A stretch of 64,000 nucleotides of DNA from PALSA-278 sp963760285 (GTDB lineage: Bacteria > Acidobacteriota > Terriglobia > Acidiferrales > UBA7541): the NCBI GenBank assembly GCA_963760285.1, contig CAVXCI010000001.1, forward strand, positions 1,736,001-1,800,000, read 5' to 3'. A program made the translations under genes and the position numbers. Shown here piece after piece: positions 51,146-58,340 of this stretch (position 1 is the stretch's first letter; every line of letters begins with the position of its first letter). Below the pieces are notes generated by a model that had not been told where the DNA came from, ran no database searches, and worked only from the letters and a program-made list of their open reading frames with translations.

Positions 51146-51564
51146 TCACCGCCGTGGACACCAATGTGATTATCGCACTGTGGGATACAGACGCTGATCT
51201 AAACACGCTGGCGCAAAGGGCTTTGGAAGATGAGCTGGCAAGCGGCGGCCTGAGGGTGGCCGCTCCTGTCTATGCGGAGCTTCTGGCGTTCCCCGGGCGC
51301 GACGCGCGCTTTCTAGATTCCTTTTTCGCGGACACAGGAATTATTATTGATTGGGATCTGGATCAGGCGGTGTGGCGCGCGGCTGGCCGCGCATTTCAGA
51401 ACTACGCAGCGCGGCGCAAAAAGCAGCCAGGAAACGTCCCACGCCGAATCTTGGCAGATTTCCTGATTGGCGCGCATGCCGACGAAAACGAGTACACACT
51501 GCTGACCATGGATACCGGACTTTACAGGACTGCGTTCCCGCGTCTCTCCATTGCCACACTCTGA
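51142..51564 (+). CDS. vapC: VapC-type PIN-domain toxin
   Basis: 140-residue predicted ribonuclease. Acidic residues of the PIN site: Asp in AVDTNVIIALWD, Glu in VYAELLAFPG, Asp in ILADFLIGAHA and Asp in LLTMDTGLYRTAFPRL. All four are present, so it should be active. Coupled to the AbrB antitoxin by overlap. VapC toxins usually cleave tRNA or rRNA; the target is unknown here. Confidence 0.92.
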   Translation: MITAVDTNVIIALWDTDADLNTLAQRALEDELASGGLRVAAPVYAELLAFPGRDARFLDSFFADTGIIIDWDLDQAVWRAAGRAFQNYAARRKKQPGNVPRRILADFLIGAHADENEYTLLTMDTGLYRTAFPRLSIATL

Positions 51565-51603
51565 TTCCGATTTTCGTCCTTCCCAAGCCCATCCATAGTG
51601 CGC

Positions 51604-52722
51604 CTACTTCGCTGTGGGAGCGTGAATGCGGTATTCCTTGTAGAGGTCGAGGCGATCGATCACACCCTTGATGACTTTCGTATACGTGGCGAATTCACGG
51701 AGATCCTGCTCGGAAACATCCTGAATGGATTTCCGGCGAAGCTCGCGAAGTAATGGGAGGTCGGCTTCCGTCAGCGTGGCCATGGCGCTATCAATGAAGG
51801 CGTTATAGCCAGAAAGCCTGAGAAAAGGAGGCCCATTGAAATCAATGACCATGCCCTTGGAAGCCCCCGGCTTCGCGTGCAGCTTCTGGTATTCCGCCTG
51901 GCGTTTTTGAGCGGCGGCGGATTCCTGATTATTGTGAGGCAGGAGACGAAGGTAGCGTAACACTTGCTCGCGGCTGAATGCGGGCGCACTTTTGGCGGCC
52001 GCTGGGGGAGTATAAGTCCGATAGCTGAGCACTTCGTCGCGATGCAATTTCGTGAGAGCGTCCATACCCTTGAATTCGCTGAGGGCCTTGAAGCTTTCCG
52101 GGGTCATGTTGATCGCCAGGAGTTCCGCAGTGGCCTCGCGCACGTACGGGTGCTCGTTCTTGAGCAACGGGATGAGGGCTTTGTCCTCGGCGCTGGGCGG
52201 CATGGTGCCAAATAGAAATAGGCTGGTGTTTTCGCGGTCAAAGTTGACGGCCATATCCTGTATATCGATTTCGATATTTGCGTCGGGAAGCTGGATAACA
52301 CGAACCGCCAGGGGAGTGATATCCACGCCGGATTGGGAGAGGTCCAGGGCAAAGTGAACATAACCAGCAAGGTTGACGTGGGAAAGATTGGCGCGTTGCA
52401 GGCTGGCGACCACGACGCGGTTGGACGCTGCGGAGGTATCCAGGGAATGTAACAGGTCAGCGCCGTCGAAGAGAAAAGTGCCGTTGTTTTTTTCGGCGGC
52501 GAGGAGGTCACGCAGACAGGCGACCCCCGCCGCGCCGTGGCTCTTTACCAGCGACCAGAATGAATCAATTTGCGCGTGTTTGGCCTGCTGCTCTTCGGGC
52601 TTGAGGGTGGCGGGATCAAAGCCGTATGTTTTCTGTTTAGCCTCGGTTATGGCAGCGCACGGCGCCTGAGCATGCGCCACGCCGGCGAACGCCAGACAGG
52701 CCAGAACCAGAAAACATTTCAT
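51604..52722 (-). CDS. Secreted unknown protein with HEAT-like helical repeats
   Basis: 372 residues. Signal peptide in residues 1-18 (CFLVLACLAFAGVAHA). Helical repeats such as ALIPLLKNEHPYVREATAEL and VACLRDLLAAEKNNGTFLF resemble HEAT repeats. C-terminal half is charged. No enzymatic motif was found. Convergent with the PIN toxin gene at 51564. Probably a periplasmic or surface protein; no name can be given. Confidence 0.6.
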   Translation of the reverse strand: MKCFLVLACLAFAGVAHAQAPCAAITEAKQKTYGFDPATLKPEEQQAKHAQIDSFWSLVKSHGAAGVACLRDLLAAEKNNGTFLFDGADLLHSLDTSAASNRVVVASLQRANLSHVNLAGYVHFALDLSQSGVDITPLAVRVIQLPDANIEIDIQDMAVNFDRENTSLFLFGTMPPSAEDKALIPLLKNEHPYVREATAELLAINMTPESFKALSEFKGMDALTKLHRDEVLSYRTYTPPAAAKSAPAFSREQVLRYLRLLPHNNQESAAAQKRQAEYQKLHAKPGASKGMVIDFNGPPFLRLSGYNAFIDSAMATLTEADLPLLRELRRKSIQDVSEQDLREFATYTKVIKGVIDRLDLYKEYRIHAPTAK

Positions 52723-52816
52723 TGAAACCTCCGATTTGGAAATTCAGGATGAATGCACATATAAGTATAGGGCATGTGCGCCCTTCCGCCGCGGGCATAG
52801 GCGAAAGCGAAGCAAA

Positions 52817-53012
52817 ATGACAAATGAAACCATGCACGCGCCGGGTGCAAAAATGGTCCGGGCCGCGACCGGGTATGATGACGCTCCGACGCTGGTGGCA
52901 ATCGCCATACTGGCTTTCATGGGGGGCGGACGCCTCGCACGAAGTAATCGGCCACGGCGTGGGGTTCATAGCTACGGGCGGCGGTCCATGCGTCCTGACT
53001 ACCACGCGGTGA
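52817..53012 (+). pseudogene. Relic of a membrane protein with HEVIGHG metal motif
   Basis: Two frames join across a G6 run at 52921-52926. The first gives DDAPTLVAIAILAFMG (a membrane-like segment from the frame containing ATG 52817). With one G removed it continues as ADASHEVIGHGVGFIATGGG, whose HExxH is a zinc-binding motif, then stops at 53010. Similar membrane proteins with HEVxGHG exist in bacteria; full-length ones are longer. The rest of the gene is missing, so this is probably a truncated remnant. The evidence is a short match by eye. Confidence 0.35.
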
Positions 53013-53176
53013 TTTTTATCGGCGCGCCGGGACCGGGGCTAAAAGTAACGTTGTAAATCCGGCGCGGCGTAGTTCCGCCAAAAAGCACATAGCCGCGCCC
53101 AGTTCGATCAATAACCGGAACGCGGCTGCGGCCAATCGTTGGATTGCTCCTTCGCGGCAGCGGAAAAAATCAAGCC
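52999..53176 (-). pseudogene. Possible coding fragment downstream of the sialidase gene
   Basis: On the minus strand an open stretch of about 58 codons without ATG, GTG or TTG reads in part VPVIDRTGRGYVLFGGTTPR and RRIYNVTFSPGPGAPIKIT, with coding-like amino-acid choice, and ends in TAG at 52999. It may be the 3' end of a lost gene. Not recognised as a family. Confidence 0.2.
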
Positions 53177-53191
53177 ACCGCGGATTCGAGA

Positions 53192-54700
53192 TTACTTCTT
53201 CGCGCTGCGGCGAGCAGCCTTTTTCGAGGGCGGATAGCCCTTTTCAGGCTTCTCGCGCTCGATGGGATCGCCGTGGGCATTGGGCACGGGATAATCCCCG
53301 GCAGAAGAGAGCTGCGGGCCTTCCTCGGCGGCAGTCAACCCCTGAGCCGTGAACGTTGCTTCATGGAATTGGCTTCCATTGTTCGCCTGCGCCAGTTCGA
53401 AGACACCGTGCGGCACACCATTATTGAACGCCGTGGCAATGTAATCGCCAACCATCAAGCCATTTTGCGATTGTGGCAGCCAATTGAGGTTCATGGGTCC
53501 GTTCAGGCTGACGGGTTTGTTCCACGTGGAGCCACCATTATGAGAAGAGATGTAACCCACGTAGAGCTGGCAGGTGTCGGTGGTGCAATCGGACTGCGTG
53601 TAGTAATAAAAGTGCATAGCCAGATGGGCGCTGCCGCCGGAGGTCGTGGGGTCGGCGCCGATGCCGGGAATAAAGTGATCAATGTTGGTAGTGACCGGGT
53701 CAATGGGAATGCGTGCCACGGGCGTCCACGTGCGGCCGTCCTTGGATGTGGTGAGCACCAGGTCGTTGGTGGAGCAGTTGGTACGGAAGCGGCAGTCTTC
53801 CCACACAACGTAGAGGTTGCCGCCGCCGTCCACCGCAGCCGAAGGCAGCGGGCCGCTGCGAATGCCGCCGGCGTCGGTGTGACTGTCAATGTTGGCTATA
53901 TTGATGGTTTTGGTCCAACTGGTCCCTCCATCAAGGGAACCGAACGCGGCGATGCCAAAATTGGAGCCGCCGATCAGGGGAACCACAACGTTGCCGTTGG
54001 GGCGAACCAGCGGCTGACCGCCAATGCCTTCGGAATTATCCGCCGTATCCAATGCCGGACCCCAGGTCATGCCGCCGTCGGTGGAGGTGCTCATATGCAC
54101 CAGGCCGGTATTGGGGTCGTCCCACTCCACGTAGCAGTTGCCATAGAACGGGCTGGAGGACCAGCTATCGCACACGATCCAGTTCTTGTCCGAACTGGGC
54201 GCGGTGGGATCAACGCTGACGGGATTCTGCCAGGTGAGGCCGTCCGTGGAGCGGCTGACAATGACCGCGGGAGTCTGTCCATTGGCAATGGGCAGAGAAG
54301 CGATCATCCACACGCCGTGATTGGGATCGTAGGCGACGGCAGGATCACTTGCGGCCAGGTATGGGCCATTGCCCTCAATCGGGACGATGCCGGGAAGAAA
54401 TCCCCTGGTCCAGGTCTTCCCGCCGTCGGTGGAAGTGGAAAATCCAATGTCCGTTCCTCCGCCGTCATAGATACGGCCGGTCTGAAAGGCGGCCACGATG
54501 GTGTTGCCGAAGGCGAATGCATGCGGTTCGACCTCGGTGGCATGCTGCCCAGGGCCGACGGTGAATGGGTCCGCGCTGATTTCCGTCAGCGTGACTTTGG
54601 TCCGCGCGGCGGGCGCAAGGAAGAACGCAACCGCCAGTGCGAGCGCCGCCGCGCCAGCGTACGTCGCGGCACGATGGGTCGTGCGGGAATTTAGATTCAT
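53192..54700 (-). CDS. Sialidase-like BNR-repeat secreted protein
   Basis: 502 residues from ATG 54700 (AGGAG eight bases upstream). Signal peptide or anchor at about 14-33. The body is a six-bladed beta-propeller with Asp-box repeats: STSTDGGKTWTRGF, VSRSTDGLTWQNP, STSTDGGMTWGPA, GSLDGGTSWTKT, TTSKDGRTWTP and SHNGGSTWNKP. No sialidase arginine triad could be identified, so glycosidase activity is uncertain; such proteins also act as photosystem-stability-like or binding proteins. The tail is Lys/Arg-rich. Divergent from the PQQ dehydrogenase. Confidence 0.8.
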   Translation of the reverse strand: MNLNSRTTHRAATYAGAAALALAVAFFLAPAARTKVTLTEISADPFTVGPGQHATEVEPHAFAFGNTIVAAFQTGRIYDGGGTDIGFSTSTDGGKTWTRGFLPGIVPIEGNGPYLAASDPAVAYDPNHGVWMIASLPIANGQTPAVIVSRSTDGLTWQNPVSVDPTAPSSDKNWIVCDSWSSSPFYGNCYVEWDDPNTGLVHMSTSTDGGMTWGPALDTADNSEGIGGQPLVRPNGNVVVPLIGGSNFGIAAFGSLDGGTSWTKTINIANIDSHTDAGGIRSGPLPSAAVDGGGNLYVVWEDCRFRTNCSTNDLVLTTSKDGRTWTPVARIPIDPVTTNIDHFIPGIGADPTTSGGSAHLAMHFYYYTQSDCTTDTCQLYVGYISSHNGGSTWNKPVSLNGPMNLNWLPQSQNGLMVGDYIATAFNNGVPHGVFELAQANNGSQFHEATFTAQGLTAAEEGPQLSSAGDYPVPNAHGDPIEREKPEKGYPPSKKAARRSAKK

Positions 54701-54890
54701 CTGAGTTGCTCCTAGTTGGAATTTGCGGGAACACAGTATGCGCCGAGCATAGCGGCTCTGGGGCAATAGGGCGTAACACCTTGAATTCCCGGGTCGCGCA
54801 AGTATACACCAGGGCGCATTCCGAATGGCCCCGGGGAACATTTCGACAAGCCAGCAGCGTAGAATATGTGCGGGTGGGGAGCCTGCGATT

Positions 54891-56867
54891 ATGACTACGA
54901 AATCGTTCGTCGCGAGTAAGTGGAAAGGCGCGCTGGCTGTGGTGTGTGCGGCAGCCATCGCCGCCACGGCGGCGTCAGCGGGCGGAGATCGCGCCAAATC
55001 CGATGCGGGCAACGCCAGCCAGGCCGACGACTGGTCCTATTACGGCCACGACGCGGGCGGGATGCGTTATTCCCCGCTGGACGACATCAACCGCGGGAAC
55101 GTGACTCAGTTGAAGGTGGCCTGGGTGTATCACACGGGAGACATTTCGCCCGATGGCCGTGACACAGTGAGAAGCGGTTTGGAAACTACTCCCATTTTGG
55201 TGGACGGAACGCTCTACGTCACTACCGGATTTAGCCGCGTGATCGCCCTCGACCCGGAAACCGGCGCGAAACGCTGGAGCTACGACCCGTTGCTGGAACA
55301 GCAAGCGGACTATGGCGACGGGTTGGTCAATCGCGGCGTTTCCACCTGGGTGGATCCCGGGCGCGCGGCCGGAAAGCCATGTCATCGGCGAATTTTCGAA
55401 GCCACTCTGGACGCGCGACTGATCGCGCTGGATGCAGCCACGGGAAATCCGTGCATGGATTTTGGCGATCGCGGACAGGTGAGCCTGCGCAACGTTGCTC
55501 GTTATCTGGCGGGGCAGTATCACATGACCTCGCCACCCGCGGTGATTGATGATCTGGTGGTTGTGGGTTCGGCCATCAATGACAACAGCCGCGCGGCCAT
55601 GTCCAGCGGCGTGGTGCGGGCTTTCGACACGCGCACCGGCGTGCTGCGCTGGAGCTGGGAGCCACTGCCGCCAAACGCCACGGAGAATCCGCCAAACGGT
55701 CCGGGAAAAAAGTGGTACACGGGCGCGGGAAATGCCTGGTCAGTGATGGCCGTGGATGTCGAGCGGGACATGGTCTACGTCCCCACGGGCAGCGCCAGCC
55801 CTGATTATTACGGCGGGCTGCGTCCCGGCGACGACAAATGGGCCGACTCCATCGTGGCGCTGCACGCCAAAACCGGGAAAATGGCCTGGGGATTCCAGCT
55901 GGTCCACCATGATTTGTGGGACTACGACACCGCGTCGCCGCCGCTGCTGGCGACTATCCGGCACGACGGCAAAAACATTCCGGTGGTCGTCCAGGGGAAC
56001 AAGACCGGATTTCTTTACATTCTCAATCGCGACACCGGCGAGCCAATCTTTCCCGTGGAGGAGCGCGCCGTTCCGCAAAGCGACGTGTCGGGTGAAGCCA
56101 CCTCGCCGACCCAGCCGTTTCCCTCCGCGCCACCGGCACTGTCGCCACAGCAACTGTCGCCGGATAACGTCTGGGGACCGACTCCCGCTGACCGCGATGC
56201 CTGCCGCAAGTGGCTGGAGAGCGCTCGCAACGAAGGAATTTTTACTCCGCCCACGGTGAAAGGCACGCTGGCCATTCCCGGAAATATCGGCGGCATGACC
56301 TGGAGCGGATACGCCTATGACCCCGCCAGCGGCCTGCTGCTGGTGAATACCAACAACATTCCGTACAAGGTGAGAGTGATTCCCGCCGACAAGTTCGACG
56401 ACGCCCGAAAGAATGGCGAGCCCGGCGAATACACGTGGCAATGGGGCGCGCCGTATGCGCTGTATCGCGCGCCGTTTTTTTCGCCGTCGAAGCTGCCGTG
56501 CAGCGCGCCGCCGTGGGGCCAACTCATCGCCGTGGATTTGGCGGAAGGAAAAATTCGCTGGCAGGTGCCGCTAGGCTCGTTTGCCCCGGGCGTTCCGCCG
56601 GGAGCGCTGAGCATGGGCGGTCCCATCGTCACCGCCGGAGGACTGATCTTCGTCGCCGGAACCTTTGATCCCTTCTTCCGCGCGTTTGACGTCGAAACCG
56701 GCAAGGAAATCTGGAAGGCCCAGCTTCCCGCCAGTGGCCATGCCACTCCCATGACCTACAAGCTCGGTCCCAGGGGCAAGCAGTTCGTGGTCATCGCCGC
56801 TGGTGGCCACGCCAAAATTACGGAAGAACCGCAAAGCGACGCCATCGTCGCTTACACGTTGCCCTAG
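54891..56867 (+). CDS. PQQ-dependent dehydrogenase (glucose/quinate type)
   Basis: Periplasmic quinoprotein, 658 residues from ATG 54891 (GGGGAG nine bases upstream). Signal peptide in residues 1-30. Propeller features: DWSYYGHDAGGMRYSPLDDI at the start, VYHTGDISPDG, HHDLWDYDTASPPLLATIRH, VVVQGNKTGFLYILNRDTGE and the late GGMTWSGYAYDPASGLLLVN. Lacks the N-terminal membrane domain of Gcd, so it resembles the soluble or peripheral type. It would oxidise a sugar or alcohol and pass electrons to quinone or a cytochrome. Divergent from the sialidase-like gene. Confidence 0.9.
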   Translation: MTTKSFVASKWKGALAVVCAAAIAATAASAGGDRAKSDAGNASQADDWSYYGHDAGGMRYSPLDDINRGNVTQLKVAWVYHTGDISPDGRDTVRSGLETTPILVDGTLYVTTGFSRVIALDPETGAKRWSYDPLLEQQADYGDGLVNRGVSTWVDPGRAAGKPCHRRIFEATLDARLIALDAATGNPCMDFGDRGQVSLRNVARYLAGQYHMTSPPAVIDDLVVVGSAINDNSRAAMSSGVVRAFDTRTGVLRWSWEPLPPNATENPPNGPGKKWYTGAGNAWSVMAVDVERDMVYVPTGSASPDYYGGLRPGDDKWADSIVALHAKTGKMAWGFQLVHHDLWDYDTASPPLLATIRHDGKNIPVVVQGNKTGFLYILNRDTGEPIFPVEERAVPQSDVSGEATSPTQPFPSAPPALSPQQLSPDNVWGPTPADRDACRKWLESARNEGIFTPPTVKGTLAIPGNIGGMTWSGYAYDPASGLLLVNTNNIPYKVRVIPADKFDDARKNGEPGEYTWQWGAPYALYRAPFFSPSKLPCSAPPWGQLIAVDLAEGKIRWQVPLGSFAPGVPPGALSMGGPIVTAGGLIFVAGTFDPFFRAFDVETGKEIWKAQLPASGHATPMTYKLGPRGKQFVVIAAGGHAKITEEPQSDAIVAYTLP

Positions 56868-56997
56868 ATTGCGCCACGCGCAACCGAAGCTGGTTCACCC
56901 TTCACATCAGACTTCATTTCGTGCGGAAAGACATAGACTGCGGACGCGCGCGCCCGTAAGGCCCGTCGTCCACGGCTATTAGCAATTGTAAGGGAAT

Positions 56998-57027
56998 ATG
57001 ACCTGTATATGTGGAGGGGTATATAAT
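56998..57027 (+). promoter_or_regulatory. Candidate promoter of the TIR-like/PIN pair
   Basis: A consensus TATAAT lies at 57022-57027, with ATGACC (four of six matches to TTGACA) 18 bases upstream. The ATG of the TIR-like gene is only nine bases after the -10, so the transcript would be leaderless or nearly so. The region is AT-rich relative to its neighbours. Confidence 0.45.
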
Positions 57028-57036
57028 ATCGGCTGT

Positions 57037-57523
57037 ATGGCATTCAAGGTCTTCCTGAGTTATAGCACCGATAAAGAGGGCCAGGTCATGGTATGGCGTC
57101 TGCAGACACTTGCGGCCGCATACGGAATCCACGTCCATGTCCCCCAAAGAGCTGGCTTTCTCCTTCCGTCGTCGGACAGAGCGCGAGTCGTGCCGAGTTC
57201 GACAAGGAAAGCCATTGACGAGGCAGATTGTGTTCTCGCCATCATCACGGCTCCCACGGATCGCCAGGTTGAGTTGGAATTGAATTACGCCTTGGGGCGG
57301 AAAAAAGTTGATAATTCCCATCGTCGAGGAAGGCATAAGAGACCTCGGAGCGTTTCCGTCAATATTCAGATTTTCTCCCGACGACAGCCCTGGAAGTGTC
57401 GAAGCACAAGTGATGGAATTTCTAACCCGGCAAAAGCTCACGAAAGAAAACCGCCAAGCGCTTGGAGCATTGGTGGCTGTGGGCATGGGCCTGCTCCTGC
57501 TCGGAGCCGCAGCAGAGCGGTGA
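57037..57523 (+). CDS. TIR-like domain protein with C-terminal membrane helix (frameshifted)
   Basis: Starting at ATG 57037 the frame gives a TIR-like fold: FKVFLSYSTDKEGQVMVWRL (strand A and box 1), the helix SSTRKAIDEADCVLAIITAP, and RQVELELNYALGRK, where the Glu fits the TIR catalytic position. At the A6 run 57301-57306 the frame must shift by +1 (equivalent to A5) to continue as KKLIIPIVEEGIRDLGAFPS, ending with a membrane segment ALGALVAVGMGLLLLGAAA at the C-terminus and stop 57523. The corrected product is about 161 residues. Without the shift, the frame runs on into the PIN gene as a 340-residue open frame whose middle is meaningless. Bacterial TIR proteins often deplete NAD; that activity here is inference. 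Confidence 0.65.
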
Positions 57524-58020
57524 GGATTGCGGTTGTTGATGCTTCGCCCTTAATCAATCTGGACCACTTGGGCTTGCTGATACGTTTACCTGCCTTTTTC
57601 GACATCATCTACGTCCCGCGAGAGATTCACACCGAGGTGTGCCGGAAATCAAGATTCAGATACCGCCTTGGGAAGCTCTATCGTGAGGGACGGTTCGTCA
57701 AATGTGTAGCAGCGAATGAATCCAACTTGCAACTCCTGCTTGACGATCCTGATATGGATAGGGGCGAAGCGGAGGCGCTCACCCAAGCACAGGAGCAGGA
57801 GGCGCGCTTTTTCATCGGTGACGATGCGCCCGCGAGAAGGATTGCGGAGCGCATGAGCTTCACGCCAGTCGGAACCGCTCGGCTGATCTTCCGTCTTCAC
57901 CTAGAGGGATATGCGGAGAATCCGTGGAAGCTGATCCGGAGGCTACGCCGCGACTTGAAATTTCGAATCTCCGATTCCCTGGTTCTTGAAGCACAAGACC
58001 GAGCTCCTGAGCCCATCTGA
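57520..58020 (+). CDS. PIN-domain protein of DUF3368/VapC-like type
   Basis: 166 residues from GTG 57520, overlapping the TIR-like stop (GTGA). Domain: IAVVDASPLINLDHLGLL (first Asp), IYVPREIHTEVCRKS (Glu), DMDRGEAEALTQAQEQEARF (acidic helix) and IGDDAPARRIAERMSFTPVG (Asp pair). This DxGEAEA...DDxxAR layout is typical of DUF3368 proteins, normally paired with a small UPF0175 antitoxin; none is present. The C-terminal helix region GYAENPWKLIRRLRRDLKFR is complete. Predicted ribonuclease. Confidence 0.82.
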   Translation: MRIAVVDASPLINLDHLGLLIRLPAFFDIIYVPREIHTEVCRKSRFRYRLGKLYREGRFVKCVAANESNLQLLLDDPDMDRGEAEALTQAQEQEARFFIGDDAPARRIAERMSFTPVGTARLIFRLHLEGYAENPWKLIRRLRRDLKFRISDSLVLEAQDRAPEPI

Positions 58021-58340
58021 TGATGCCCGAGGACGTTCGTGCGGGAGGAATTGGACTGAAGATGATTGAACAGGCCTGGCGCGGCGTGACGCGACTATGA
58101 AGGATTGGCCGCCCACGAAAGGCAGATGGGATCCATCTCCATGCGTTCTTAAACTGTCCGGGGGCGGGACGATACGCGGCGCAATCGGACACCCCAGACC
58201 ACCTCGTGTTGAACCAATCTCTCCCAAACCCCGTATTTCCAACTGAGTAGCGCGCCGCGCCAAGTGGCACGAGCCGTGCGGACTTCACAGTGGTGCCGGG
58301 AGGCTGGACCGGCGTAGTCCGCCGGCCAGAGGAGGTGACG
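58021..58340. other. Intergenic region before the ADOP permease
   Basis: 320 bases between the PIN gene and the permease. The short open frames here are not convincing and no repeat or clear promoter was recognised, apart from the strong ribosome site AGAGGAGGTGACG at its end. Confidence 0.35.

Noticed and set aside
53144..54694. 516-codon plus-strand open frame
   Set aside because: Antisense to the sialidase-like gene; no motif, and Asp-box repeats are only on the other strand.
56998..58020. A single 340-residue TIR-PIN fusion protein
   Set aside because: The middle of the frame (from about 57307 to 57520) is nonsense sequence; the alternative frame there gives a coherent TIR end and membrane helix, and the PIN gene has its own GTG start overlapping the TIR stop.
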